Positions 1 through 9,934 of a stretch of DNA of 64,000 nt are shown piece after piece; positions within the stretch are counted from its first letter, which is position 1; the number at the start of each line of letters is the position of its first letter. Made by a program: the position numbers and the translations under genes. The notes under the pieces are model-generated. The model ran no database searches and was not told the DNA's origin. It was given only the letters and a program-made list of their open reading frames with translations. The DNA comes from Aurelia coerulea. Lineage: Eukaryota; Cnidaria; Scyphozoa; Semaeostomeae; Ulmaridae. The stretch is taken from assembly GCA_039566865.1 (NCBI GenBank), contig CM076961.1:13539501-13603500 (forward strand), read 5' to 3'.

Positions 1-415
1 CTGATCATTTTACCTTGTATTCTTAATTAATGTTAGTTACCGTATTTGAATTGTAATTTAGGGTTTTACTTTTTTCTTTTTACAGGACAGTATGTAAAGC
101 ATTTTATATAGTTGATAGCTATATAGAAAAGAAAAAATAATTGGAACGGAGAAAATTGTAATTCCATGTAAATTATGCCGCGTTTTTGTTCCGAACTTGG
201 GCTTTTTATGATAATAATATTTGGATATCTGCTTTTATACGCGTTTATGCTTTTATACTGTATACTTTTGATGAATTGTAAATATCTTATCCCTTTTTTC
301 TGTTGTAATATTTGTATGTTAAAATTTTAACTAACGTTGGAATTCATTAGCTGATTACTTTTAGCTATAATTTCATGTAATCCAATGGTAAAGAAATAGA
401 TAATAATAAAAATAA
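1..415. other. AT-rich stretch ending in AAT-rich tail
   Basis: No coding frame is recognisable. The last bases (about 399-414) run into an AATAAT-type tail like those ending the LINE 3' regions elsewhere in this window. It may be a LINE 3' untranslated region on the plus strand, but no coding part is attached, so this is a guess. Confidence 0.25.
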
Positions 416-1639
416 TTTACCCTGTTATAAATGAAAAAAATGAAAAAATGGAAAAATGGAAAAATGACATGTCCACCCCACTTTCCTCAGGTCGGTTTTT
501 ATGCCTGATCAAAAATGATATAAAAAACATTAGGTATACCTTCTGGCAATCAATTCTATTGTCCACCCCATTTTTTAAGGGCTGACGCTGCCCCTGAACA
601 GGGGAAATTTTCTTTTTACTCAAACGGTATTTTGGCCATACAATGGTTTGTCAAATACGATTGTCAAAATGAGAATGTTTAAGCTATTATTTTACGGTTA
701 ATTTCCTATGTGAATGAAATAATGATTATAGAGTAAAATTATTTGGACCTTGACACTAACGCACAAAGAAGAATTTTCAAGATCAGCAATGTAATTAGAC
801 TGTTTTGAATTTTCACCAAGTTTCACTTTTTATCAGCTCCCCGAATGTCTTTTATTGCAACTTGAATAAAAACTGTGATCATTTCTCAAGTTATCTGCTG
901 CCGCATTATCATAGACCTGCTGGGTCAAAGCTTTCAAGAAATTCCACACACACACAACATTTCTTATTTATATTATAATTCACGTCATTGTACGAAAAAG
1001 CTGAGGCAATCATTGTGCAATAAAAGCTCTGCTTAACAATTAAATTTTCTTTGCTAGTATTACTGTTTATTTTAAAACATGTTTTGATTAAAACCTTTTG
1101 GAAAAGATTCGGTTTCTTTTGATTTCGTTTACTTAGCTTGCCAAACATAAAGTTGCTATTATGACTCAACTCTTCTTTTGATAAAGAAAGCTGCACAAAA
1201 TAAATATCTTTTCTGTTTTCGTGTTGCATTTCTATAACCTTTAGGATTAGATATTTCTTTGAGATTCTTTTGTGGTCATTTTTTTGTAATACTGACACGT
1301 GTGATGTATCTCTTTCAAATGTGATTGTATAAAGTCGGTGCATGGCAGGCTGTTTTTAAGGTAATTCTGCTTTCCGCTCTAGTGAGCAGCGAGATGCCGT
1401 TTTACCAAACAACACCCTCTCAGAAATCTGTTAGGTAATTTCCCAAAAATCACCAGGCCTATCAAAAAGAGATCAAAAGGACGTTGTTCTGTATAGTCTT
1501 GGCAATGAAAATATATGTAAATTGCAATCTTTAGCTTTACGCTTGCTTCTCGAATTTCTTTTTTGACGTTTCTTTGTTTCAAGAAAGTGGATTTATCTCT
1601 AGAACTACTCGAAATTTGTGTTTTTTGTTGCTCTAGAGT
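416..1639. other. Unassigned AT-rich sequence
   Basis: I recognise nothing firm here. The minus strand of 909-1343 holds a 144-codon ATG-to-stop frame (lysine- and asparagine-rich, no motif I know). In 64 kb of DNA this AT-rich about one frame of that length is expected by chance, so it is not called as a gene. Confidence 0.4.
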
Positions 1640-2508
1640 AGCGTCGCCCATTATGGCCGGTCGCCCAATATGGCCGACTAGCAAGAGAAATTAAACCTCA
1701 GGGGACTGACGACGAAGACTAGTAATAAAATTGCAATTGCGCGGAGAATATTCGCTGACATCTGTTTTATCCTGATTTGGCCTTCCCTGAAGTCTCAGTT
1801 CGTTTGCATTGAAACCCGACGAGATGGTTTGTGCATAACTCTAATAGATTCTTTCAAGTATTTGCAAATTTCATGATTCTATTTACGTTCCTTCCTTCTT
1901 TTTCGTTTGCTCAGCACCTTGCAGTTTGAAATTTTTGAAATGTGCTTTGATTTTTCAGAAGTCCTGTCTCTTGAGAGGAAATCTACAATTAAACTAAAGC
2001 AAAATGATTTCTGATTCAAATTTAAGGCCATGAGGTCTGAGTGCTGCTAATTGCTATTTTTGTCGCCCATTATGCCCATCAGTTTTTCCAGAGAAGTTTC
2101 CAGTCGCTTTAAAATATCTAAATGCAAAATTTACTTGAAAAAAACACCAATTTGGGTTAAAATCTTACTTACTTACTTACTTACTTACTTAATTACTTAC
2201 TTACTTACTTACTTACTTGGAAAATCATTGAAACCTAAAGAACGCAGCATTATTTGCATTTTAGAAACTTATGCCAAAAAGTCATCTGTCAATCTGTCCA
2301 TGCACAAGAAGTAAGGCAGGATTTAGAACAACTCGAAGCATGTATTTCAATTGCCAAAACTCGAAGTTTATGTTAATTCTTATGATATCCTTGCGTTTAA
2401 GGTACCCAATGATGAACAAATAACAGTAATTAAAACTGTTTTTCTTATTAAACTTTTTACGGGTTAGAAGTGTTACTTGTTTGTCCTGCGGCCATAATGG
2501 GCGACGCT
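1640..2508. mobile_element. Non-autonomous element with inverted ends AGCGTCGCCCATTATGGCC
   Basis: The left end (1640-1658) is repeated in inverted orientation at the right end (about 2490-2508). Related subterminal copies of the GTCGCCCA-TATG motif lie just inside the left end (near 1661) and near 2063. The ends read outward as a TIR pair about 870 bp apart. No transposase frame lies inside and no convincing TSD is visible, so the superfamily is unknown. A tetranucleotide microsatellite lies within it. Confidence 0.5.
2163..2218. repeat. (ACTT)n microsatellite
   Basis: About 14 units of ACTT with one interruption (AATT), inside the TIR element that surrounds it. Confidence 0.95.
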
Positions 2509-2857
2509 CAAAGAATACGACGTTTTACCCCTTCTTTAAAATCTTCTAAAATCAATATAAAGAGTTTACATAAAATTCGATACTCTGTGATCTTTGTCTC
2601 TATTAGCTGGTGATATAACCTGGTTACTTGATTTTTTCATTAATTGCTCTTTTAGGATCTAATTCGGAAGTTCGCGAGGACATGGGTACAATGGGTGACA
2701 GAACTCTATATAGTTGGGTTGTTCATCTGCAACTTTGCCGAGTCTGAACGGAAAAGCTAGGCTTGTTTTTGTGCAATCTAATTTTATGTTTCTGTTTACT
2801 TTTCAATTGTGAACTGAAACATCTTTAGTCAACTGATTTTATTATGGCATGACAGAG
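2509..2857. other. Unassigned sequence
   Basis: No coding frame or repeat recognised. Confidence 0.4.
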
Positions 2858-2984
2858 GGCATAGGAATCAAATGTCGTCTTTGGCCGCATGCTTGTGGCC
2901 CATGGCCGAAACCTCCAAAGCCTCATTTTCACGGACCCACCGTCCCGCAGCATGTGGCCCAAGATGACAATTGATTCCTATGCT
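2858..2984. mobile_element. Deletion derivative of the Mutator-like element at 18769-19744
   Basis: The left part (GCATAGGAATCA onward, through the motifs GTGGCCCATGGCCGAAACC and CCTCATTTTCACGGACC) matches the terminal arm of the 976-bp element at 18769-19744. The right end (TTGATTCCTATGCT) is the inverted terminus. Almost all of the interior is missing, giving a MITE of about 127 bp. No flanking duplication is clear. Confidence 0.6.
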
Positions 2985-3915
2985 GCTTCGACAAGCATTG
3001 GCCGATTTTGTCTATTGGAGACGAAAAAGAGCACATATTGCTTTGTCTCGCGACTGCTCTTGCGCAGCACAAGGGTGTTGCTGAAGGGGTATACGAACAA
3101 CCCTGAAATCAATAATTCCGTGCATTTGGAGGCACGATCTATGCGGTAGTTTGTGGATATGTAAAAGATGCTTAAATGGTTTGCAGCATTCTAATTTCTG
3201 GTTTTGTCTTTCCCCCATAAAAGCTGAGATGAATTCCTTGAATCTAAATTGCGTTCTGGTGTTCCCATTGGCTATAAATACGCACACATAATGTTAGCTT
3301 CCCTGCTCAACCTTTTGTCTTTGTAGGAGGGCCTCAAAGTACAATTTTCTAGTTGCCAGTTCCAAAACAAGAACGCACATTAAGTCTCTACAGATTTACA
3401 AACAATTGGAAGTTGATTTCGCTTTGTAATGTTCAAACGAAAGAATTCTGCTTAAGGCAGTGAACTGATAACCCCCTAGCCTACTCTTCTCCGTTAACCA
3501 CCCATCTACAAAAGAAACAGTGCCAACACCGGCTTTGGCTGTTAACTACCTAGAATCCACAGCTTGGTCCTTCAGTTCGGACAGGTGTTGTTGAAGATCT
3601 GTAACTCTACTATCTTCACATTTGCTAATTTTCAGGAGAACAGATATTAACTAAAATTTTGATACCTGGTTGCTGACACACTGGGGATGATCTCTTAGAT
3701 ATAGCTAATGAAAGTTGGCATAAACCAGATTGTTAGCTTTTTGCAGAGATGCTGTGGAGGAGTTAAAGTTGCATTATTGCCGTAGCTACTAGATTATAAA
3801 ATATAATACTTTAACTGCCCAACACCTAACCTCTTCTCCCTTTAACGGCCAAATGCCGCAAAACTACGAAAATCGAGCGATGACTGCCCCCTAGATTTTC
3901 GGTTTCGGCGCAAAA
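2985..3915. other. Unassigned sequence with a short shared motif
   Basis: No gene is recognised. The segment at 2988-3022 (GACAAGC, then GCCGATTTTGTCTATTGG) also occurs inside the Mutator-like element near 19432-19466. It may therefore be the remains of that element's interior rather than host DNA. Confidence 0.4.
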
Positions 3916-4085
3916 GGTGTCGTGGCGAAGTGGTGTAATCCTCTGACTTTGCAGCCAGAATAGTCAGGTGGACAGGGTTCGATATCCGGTAGAGCCTCAC
4001 CACTTGACCGTCATGACAAGTGGGCGCGGATTCGACTATCATCCCAGCGCTTGGCCCTAAAAACCGCAACTTTACCTACACCGTT
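3916..4085 (+). mobile_element. tRNA-derived SINE, copy 1
   Basis: Starts with a tRNA-like head containing RNA polymerase III promoter boxes: A box TGGCGAAGTGG (3923-3933) and B box GGTTCGATATCC (3976-3987). A conserved body follows (CCACTTGACCGTCATGACAAG, then CCCAGCGCTTGG). It ends in a CTTTACCTACACC-type tail. Two further copies are at 26095-26290 (+) and 63754-63940 (-), sharing head, body and the TTCACC-rich tail. This copy has mismatches in both boxes relative to the 26-kb copy, so it is older. Confidence 0.8.
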
Positions 4086-4198
4086 TGGATCTTGCTTTTA
4101 AAAATTTACGGTTTGACTTATTGTGCGTAGAAATCCTGTGGTCTTCTGTCACAAGTCGCTTTGTACTGGAGTACGAATAATAAGCAATTGTTGCTATC

Positions 4199-4354
4199 GT
4201 TAAAGGGTCTGTTTCATCCAGCATTCCTTGCACGTGCCGTCTCTTGGTTTTCCTTTGTTGTCCGCCATTTTCATGGGCCATGAAAATGGCGGCAATAAAG
4301 GCCAACCAAGAGATGACACGTGCAAGGCATACTGGATGAAACAGACCCTTTAAC
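4199..4354. mobile_element. Foldback MITE, about 155 bp
   Basis: Almost a complete inverted repeat. The left arm begins GTTAAAGGGTCTGTTTCATC and the right arm ends with its complement, GATGAAACAGACCCTTTAAC. The arms meet at CCATTTTCATGG near 4270. There is no coding capacity. It separates SINE copy 1 from the SGNH-type ORF1 fragment. Confidence 0.8.
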
Positions 4355-4593
4355 TTCTTCCTTAATCTTAAGTCGAAGATAAACCAGATGCCATTATTTT
4401 GCACCTGGGTTCAAACGAATTGCGAAATAAGAAGAAAACAGAAGTCCTAATTGCAGAGAAGATCACTGATTTTGCCAAATCAATCGAGCAAGAAAACATA
4501 TCGGTCACAGTTTCCGGCTTAATTACACGAAACGACCAATGGGAAGACAGAAGAAGTAGGGTGAATCTTATTCTGGTTGATATGTATTTATAA
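4355..4593 (+). pseudogene. LINE ORF1 fragment with SGNH/esterase-like motif
   Basis: A plus-strand frame reads KPDAIILHLGSNELRN, then a helix with KSIEQEN, then VTVSGLITRND. This pattern resembles block III (GxND) and the following segment of the SGNH hydrolase/esterase domain found in ORF1 of CR1-type LINEs. Here the usual GTND is GSNE. The frame stops at 4593, and remnants continue in other frames to about 4800. Upstream the match ends at the foldback MITE. The esterase is thought to bind nucleic acid or membranes in such elements; this piece cannot be functional. Confidence is moderate because only about 65 residues are aligned from memory. Confidence 0.5.
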
Positions 4594-4818
4594 CGATAAT
4601 GGAAACTTTCATTCATAACAATTCAAAATACAATAAAAGCTAAAACTCAGTCTATCCTGCCAACTCTCCAAAATTGGACATTGGTTGCATACTCACACAG
4701 TTCAATAAGTCAATAAATAAGATCCATGAAGTCCTTAAATACTACCATTAAAAGCTTAAGAGTTCGGGGGATGTCAACTCTTTATTTCTGCGACAAAATA
4801 AATAGTACGATGATCTTA
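4594..4818 (+). other. Decayed continuation of the ORF1 region
   Basis: Several frames contain stops. Short stretches (for example DNGNFHS) may continue the ORF1 protein with frameshifts, but nothing firm can be said. Confidence 0.3.
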
Positions 4819-4820
4819 TA

Positions 4821-5438
4821 CCAGGTGACCCAGAAAAAAGTGACCCAACGCAATCTGTTACAGAAAATTAAGTAAGTGGGCGATTGAAATATTTCAAACG
4901 TTGTTGTGTCGTTAAAAGACTAGCATATGCTATGAGTACTTTTCACAATTTTTTTCGGCACGGTAAGTTTTCAAAATTAAAGATTTCGAGTAAAAGGGCA
5001 TGCCTAAAATCCTCAAAAAGTCGTCAAAAACAGGGGATTGACTTACAGCCATCTCAAATCTTCAAAACAACGAGGAGCGTGTTTCATTTCAACCTGAGAA
5101 TAGGCAACCCAGTGGAAAGTCTTCAGAGCAAGTTTATAGTTCCTAGGTACTTGAAGATATTCTCTGGCAAAAAGAAGCACGCTCCTCGTTGTTTTGAAGA
5201 CCTGAAATGGCTTTAAATCGATCCCCTGTTTTGGACGATTTTTTGAGGATTGCAAGCCAGCCCTTTTCTTCAAAATCCTTAATTTGGGAACTTTACCTTG
5301 CCCAAAGAAATTGCAAAAAATACTCATAATGTAGGTTAGTCATTTAGCGACAGAACAACGCTTGAAATATTTCAACCGGCCACTTACCTTTTTTTCTTGA
5401 ACAGATTGCGTAGGATCACTTTTTTCTGGGTCACCCGG
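4821..5438. mobile_element. TA-flanked foldback element with about 275-bp arms
   Basis: The ends CCAGGTGACCCAGAAAAAAG and CTTTTTTCTGGGTCACCCGG are inverted repeats that continue inward for roughly 275 bp each, with moderate divergence. Both ends are bordered by TA (4819-4820 and 5439-5440), the TSD made by Tc1/mariner transposases. No transposase is encoded, so this would be a non-autonomous member mobilised in trans. Confidence 0.75.
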
Positions 5439-5461
5439 TACAGATATTTGTTATTCGCTTA

Positions 5462-5993
5462 ATAAGGAACAGAATTCTCTGGTACCCTTATATGTCGTAA
5501 AAGTTCAAATAAGTTTCTGCTGTCTTTCTCTATAAATCCACGAGCACCCATCGATACATTAACATAGCGAACGTCATCATATTTCGGCAATAAGTTTGAC
5601 TTTACCGATTGGACCTGTCGCGCTTTCTTTTGCTGTTTCCCTCCATATTTGTTTCAAAACTGATGGTAAGTTCTACGATGGTGACGACTTTCTGCAGAAC
5701 AAGAACAATGTCAGGCCTTTCATGATCACCTGTTACGATACTCGGGGATGCAAAGGATGGTAGATCCGCATATACATTCTTGCAGAATCTAGACAATGTA
5801 TTCACAATGTAACTGAGGACGGAGTCATGTCGCCATGTGTATCTCCCTTGATCAAGAGAAATCTTGCATCCTGCAACCACATGGCCCAGAGTTTGGTTGT
5901 GGTGGTAGAGCGGACATGTCTTATTCTCTGAGTGACGCCACGTAAACATGTTACTCATGTTTGGCAGTGTATTGTTTTCTGATGATAAAATTA
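5462..5993 (-). pseudogene. Zinc knuckle and restriction-like endonuclease domain of an R2/NeSL-like LINE
   Basis: Reading from 5993 downwards the frame contains TLPNMSNMFTW, then a CPLYHHNQTLGHVVAGC knuckle. One expected cysteine of CCHC is replaced by Tyr. Next come GRYTWRHDSVL, DLPSF and RPDIVLVLQKVVTIVELT. The PD...ELT pattern is the catalytic core of the PD-(D/E)XK (restriction-like) endonuclease that nicks target DNA in R2-clade elements. A frameshift near 5620 moves the last part (YVNVSMGARGFI onward, ending at a stop near 5462) into another frame. The family is recalled from cnidarian sequences. The knuckle mutation and frameshift make it non-functional. Confidence 0.7.
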
Positions 5994-6415
5994 TACAGGG
6001 TGTCCCAAAAAACATGTGCGCCGTTTGAATGGCTACTGTGCAGGAGCCATAAATCTGACTTTGTCGCTTTTCAGATTTGCGAATAGAAGAGATTTCAACT
6101 TAGAGTTTGGCACCGAAGGTTTGTATAAATCTGACAAGTGGTTGCTGATTTATTGAGAAAGAAAGTCACTATCACTCGTTCCTTCAAAACCAGAGGGTTT
6201 TATCTCCGTACTTGACCTTAACTTGGATTTTAACACTAAATTAACTTGAACTTTGCAGTTATACCAGGAAACGCATTTGGGAGTAATTAATGACCATATA
6301 ACTCAAGAATATTGACCAAGCAGCCTGCTGAACGCAGTATTGTTGCTTTAAAACGACTTCATCACTTTTGAGAAGCAAAATATCTGATGGACGCATGCCA
6401 GTGATATGGTAAAAT

Positions 6416-6645
6416 GCGAGTTGCGAGTTGCAGTTGCGAGTTGCGAGTTACACTTATTTTGCGAGTTGCGAGTTGCGAGTTACACATATTTTGCGAGTTG
6501 CGAGTTGCGAGTTGCACTTAATTTGCGAGTTGCGAGTTGCGAGTTGAACAAAAGTTGCGAGTTGGAAACTCAAAAGTGCGAGTTGGAAACTCAAAAGTGC
6601 GAGTTGGAAACTCAAAAGTGCGAGTTGAAACTAAAATTACGAGTT
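6416..6645. repeat. GCGAGTT subterminal array, left
   Basis: More than 15 copies of GCGAGTT, in doublets and triplets separated by short spacers such as ACAC-TATTTT, then a 21-bp unit containing GGAAACTCAAAA repeated three times. It is the mirror of the array at 8429-8537. Confidence 0.9.
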
Positions 6646-7220
6646 CTTTTGAATGAATGAATTTCTCGTCAAATAAAAGGGTTTTTTGAAGTTGCAATTG
6701 AATTTAGAACTGTTTCATGGATTTAGTGTTTTTAGGCCGTAGTAATTTTCTTTATAATAAATCAATTATAAGAAGCTGAAGGCCTATTACAATTTGTGGC
6801 TTTCATTCCTCCAAGTCGTTCACGAATGTTACTGTAATGCAGCAAACTGGGGGCTTGCCTTAGTGGTCTTGAAGGAAAATTAAAAGCGAATCACTAATTA
6901 GTTGTCTTTCCCTTTCAAGAAGACTTGTGCAAGTTCATGTTAATTGTTGAGCTCAGAAAAGAAATTGAAGTTAATTGAGCTCTGCTGAGGGTGTTTTTCG
7001 ATTTGGAAAAGCATCCTCAATAAAGGCAAATTCGAGAGGCATAACACTCCTAAATCTGGTGCTATTTAGCAAAAACGCTTTGCTTTTCAAGGAATTGGTA
7101 ACAATTCCCTATACACCCTCTTGCTTTTCAAATTTCGTAGGTATTTTCGACGGAGTGATATACCACTCATGTTAGCTTCAGCATGATTTCTTGCATATCC
7201 TTCAGTTAGGCCTGATCTGA

Positions 7221-7918
7221 TACACGTTTTCTCATTTATAAGAAACTTGGAAAAGCCCACAGTGCTAAAAGTTTCTTACTTTCAAGTGAAAATTTCAGTT
7301 TTTTAGTCCTTAAATTTCTTCGTGTGTTTCTTATTTTTTAGATGCATGTAAGTTTCTACCACTGCCACGTATTCGTTTCTTGGCAGACAGCACACTTTTT
7401 AGCAAGAAGGAGAGTTCACTTTGAATCAAAACACAAATTTATCATGAATATTACTAAAAAATAAAGGCTTAACGATAATTTCCCATGACATCGTTGTATT
7501 TGGCTTTAAAAGTTTCTTGCCAATTCTCAAGCATAGTACTAGAGCCCGGGGGGGGGGTACATAACATGTTCAAGGTACGGGTATGTGCCGCCCATATGGG
7601 TGGGTTTTTGGGCCCAAAATTCTCTAAACAAGGCTCCTTTTTCGGCAAATTCTCCATAAACAAGGGTGGGATTTCGCTGAAATTCGCAAAAAATGGTTAA
7701 AATGAGCAATTTTCCGCCAAAATTCATCATAAAAGTGGGTACAAAAGCAAATTTCGGTAATTAGAAGAGGGTAGCTTTCTGAAAACAGGGCGGCAGACCC
7801 CCGTCCATCCACAAGTCATGTACCCCCCCCCGGGCCCGGGGGTACTAGAGTTTCTTAAATTTTCGCAATCCTAGTGCCAGTTTCTTACAAACCAGTTTCT
7901 TATATAAAAAAACGTGTA
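7221..7918. mobile_element. TACACGT-ended TIR element with internal AAGAAACT motifs
   Basis: Starts TACACGTTTTCTCATTTATA followed by AGAAACTT, and ends with the inverted AGTTTCTTATAT followed by AAAAAAACGTGTA. A second element with the same ends is at 37873-38251. Further AGTTTCTT/AAGAAACT motifs lie inside both. It contains the hAT-like element 7545-7842. No TSD can be fixed. Confidence 0.6.
7545..7842. mobile_element. hAT-like MITE with G-run ends
   Basis: An exact 8-bp direct repeat TACTAGAG flanks it (7537-7544 and 7843-7850). The inverted ends are CCCGGGGGGGGGGTACATAA on the left and a matching GTACCCCCCCCCGGG on the right, with an extra CCCGGGGG at the right tip. An 8-bp TSD is the signature of hAT transposases. 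There is no coding capacity. Confidence 0.8.
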
Positions 7919-8126
7919 TGTAGTCATTTTTTCAACAAAGGAAGTAAGAGCCTGCTTGTAATTAAGTGAATGGCATCCCAGAAAATTAAGAAACTCTATA
8001 GAAGCGACGAGAGGTCAATTCGAAGTTAAGAAACTTGTCGATCTTTAGTTATGAGTTGAAAAGTATTTTGGGCATAGAAATACCAAAGAGAATAATGTTT
8101 CTTCTATGTAGGCCCAATTGTCCGAG

Positions 8127-8283
8127 CAGTGGAGGACACTTTGCCAAATATTGGGGGGGGGGCGAAGCTACTGTTTCCGTGAAAAAGCATTGTTTGTTTC
8201 TATTGTTTTCAAACAAAAGATCTTTGTTCTAGCCAACATTGGGGGGCGATCGCACCCCCTCGCCCCCCAGGTGTCCGCCACTG
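8127..8283. mobile_element. hAT-like MITE, 157 bp
   Basis: TIRs CAGTGGAGGACACTT and, inverted at the right, CAGTGGCGGACACCT. An exact 8-bp TSD TGTCCGAG lies at 8119-8126 and 8284-8291. G runs sit just inside both ends. It lies within the GCGAGTT element. Confidence 0.85.
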
Positions 8284-8428
8284 TGTCCGAGCTCAAAGCA
8301 AATCCTTTATTAGCGGCTCTTTGCGAATTAAAAGCCGTTCTTTAACTCCCCTGATCTTGACAAAGGCTCTCCAAAAAATCGCGGTGTTTTAGCTACAAAA
8401 GATGGAAAATCTGAGGTTTTTTTTACCG

Positions 8429-8537
8429 AACTCGCAACTCGCATTTTAAATGTACCAACTCGCACTTTTCACTTTTAATTCGCAACTCGCAACTCACAGA
8501 AAACACCAACTCGCAACTCGTAACTCGCAACTCGCAC
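8429..8537. repeat. AACTCGC subterminal array, right
   Basis: About ten copies of AACTCGC, the complement of GCGAGTT, facing the left array at 6416-6645 as a mirror image. Confidence 0.9.
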
Positions 8538-8942
8538 TTTACCAATCCACGCATGCCATGGCCGGCAGCACCCGTGTTGCACATTACCATTTCTAGCAAC
8601 CCTAGATATGTTCAATATTATTGGTTATCACAAAAGTCAATGTATGACTATCTGTCTCACTTATGAACATCAGAAAACAAGGCTAGTTTTTTTTTCAATC
8701 AATTTCATTGATTTTAACACAATGGAGAATAATGAATCCTCTGGTTTTGAGGCAGCTAATAATTTTGGCTTTCTTGCTCCATAAATCAGCAACTAGTGAT
8801 CAGATTCATTCAAACTCGGTGTCAATCTTCAATTTAAAGTCTCTTTTGTCAAGAAGTTTAAAGACAGAAAACTTAGATTCATGGCTGCTGCCCAGAAGCC
8901 ACTTAAACAGCGCAGCTCACATGTTTTCTAGGACACCCTGTA

Positions 8943-9895
8943 AATGCTTTTCGGCAAGCTCTTTTGTAATGAGGTCCAAGCGGTTTTTGTACTTGCTAAG
9001 ATGGAGTCCCAAACATGACGAATCACGAGTCCTTGCGTTGTGAGATTTTCTTTTATCTTGTTAGTGATGTCGTTTCAGAAGGATTTAACGACACTCTTTG
9101 TACTATCAAATGTGTCATACTGCTTAGCTACTCGTATCACTGGAAACTTGCGCCAAGTGATTTATGTCGTGATTGCAAGAATTTTTCAAGCACTGTCTCA
9201 TGACTACTTGGTACTGTTTGAATTTAGTGCTAATTTCCACAAGAATAAGACCAAACTGACTATTTGTCAACATAACGATGGACAATGTCAAAGATGCAGG
9301 GATTCTAACCATCTACGAAGGTAGTTATGAGCAAGAGCGTCCAAATTGTTGATAATCCATATTTGGTCGATATCAGCTATTGTCAAATGCCATGACAATT
9401 TTTTCTTTTTGCTCATTAGATATCAAGAATAGAGCCATACCTCATTTTTTGGATGAATAGGTAGACCATTGATCCTGTCCATGATTTGTATTGTAATTTG
9501 TAATTACTTATCTTTATGTTTCTGATTGTCCATCTCAAAATTGAACCACCTTCAAGGTATTTAAAACTTTCTCCTTGTTCAAGGGGTCTGATAATGTTTG
9601 CGTTGGCATAGATTTTAGGCTTGAATTGTACTGATTTTACCCTGGGTACCAGACTCTCAAACATAAAATGGATTTTAATTTTAGTATTGTCTCCATTTGA
9701 ATGTTAGAGAGTCTGGTACCCAGGGTATACTGATTTAGACCCTTTCTTGGAAATACCGAATGTCATGCATTTATCCATTCTAATTATCATGTTTGACCTG
9801 TTGCACCATATTGTGAACATGTTTAATAGCACTTGATTTTCGTACACATTTGATGTAACTGCTACAACTGCTACGGTGGGTTACATCAACTGATA
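8943..9895 (-). pseudogene. RT C-terminal region of the R2/NeSL-like LINE
   Basis: Minus-strand frames contain NQVLLNMFTIWCNRSNMII and MDKCMTFGISKKGSKS upstream of the 90-bp MITE. Downstream of it come VQFKPKIYANANIIRPL and EQGESFKYL, then TTQGLVIRHVWDSILASTK and SLPKSI at the junction with the TA-flanked insert. These match the palm-to-thumb part of R2/NeSL-type reverse transcriptases as I remember them. The catalytic ADD region near 9880-9900 is too degraded to read. Frameshifts lie between blocks. Together with 5462-5993 it forms one LINE copy. Confidence 0.65.
9638..9727. mobile_element. 90-bp MITE with TACCCTGGGTACCAGACTCT ends
   Basis: Perfect 21-bp TIRs (TACCCTGGGTACCAGACTCT plus one base) flank about 48 bp of interior. 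A 9-bp TSD TACTGATTT lies at 9629-9637 and 9728-9736. Removing the element restores the surrounding LINE reading frame. A relative with TIR TA-CCTGGGTGCCAGAGCC and a 9- to 10-bp TSD is at 54959-55119. A 9-bp TSD suggests a Mutator-like transposase. Confidence 0.85.
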
Positions 9896-9934
9896 TGGCA
9901 GCTGTTACCGCACGAGATAAAAGAATCCAGCACC

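Larger units (their letters stand above)
6401..8548. mobile_element. Element with inverted subterminal GCGAGTT arrays
   Basis: Bounded by a 10-bp direct repeat ACGCATGCCA (6391-6400 and 8549-8558), which looks like a TSD; its exact length depends on where the element ends. Just inside, GTGATATGGTAAAATGCGAG on the left pairs imperfectly with GGATTGGTAAAGTGCGAG on the right strand. Both ends carry many GCGAGTT heptamers in opposite orientation. Inside lie at least three younger elements. No transposase is recognised. The 8-10 bp TSD and subterminal repeats suggest a hAT- or Mutator-type transposase, but the superfamily is open. Confidence 0.7.
5996..8940. mobile_element. TA-flanked mariner-like element containing nested insertions
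   Basis: The left end is CAGGGTGTCCCAAAAAACAT and the right end, inverted, is CAGGGTGTCCTAGAAAACAT. Homology continues inward for about 80 bp on each side (motifs GTGCAGGAGCCATAAATCT and GGGCAGCAGCCATGAATCT). TA dinucleotides lie at 5994-5995 and 8941-8942. The same ends occur at 30004 and, in a shorter element, at 60835-61092. Removing the nested 6391-8548 element leaves about 790 bp, too small for a transposase. It sits inside the R2/NeSL-like LINE. Confidence 0.75.
5462..9895 (-). mobile_element. R2/NeSL-like LINE with endonuclease domain, split by nested elements
   Basis: One minus-strand LINE copy is visible in three pieces: RT C-terminal parts at 9895-9737 and 9637-8943, then zinc-knuckle plus restriction-like endonuclease at 5993-5462. 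A 90-bp MITE (9638-9727) and a 2.9-kb TA-flanked element (5996-8940) interrupt it. Joining the flanks of the larger insert after removing one TA gives an uninterrupted LPKSIYNFIIR stretch typical of this family. The two pieces were therefore one copy before insertion. Several frameshifts show it is dead. Its 5' end is lost and its 3' boundary, near 5440-5460, abuts the foldback element. Confidence 0.75.

Noticed and set aside
909..1343. 144-codon minus-strand frame with ATG
   Set aside because: No motif, and about one frame this long is expected by chance in 64 kb of this base composition.
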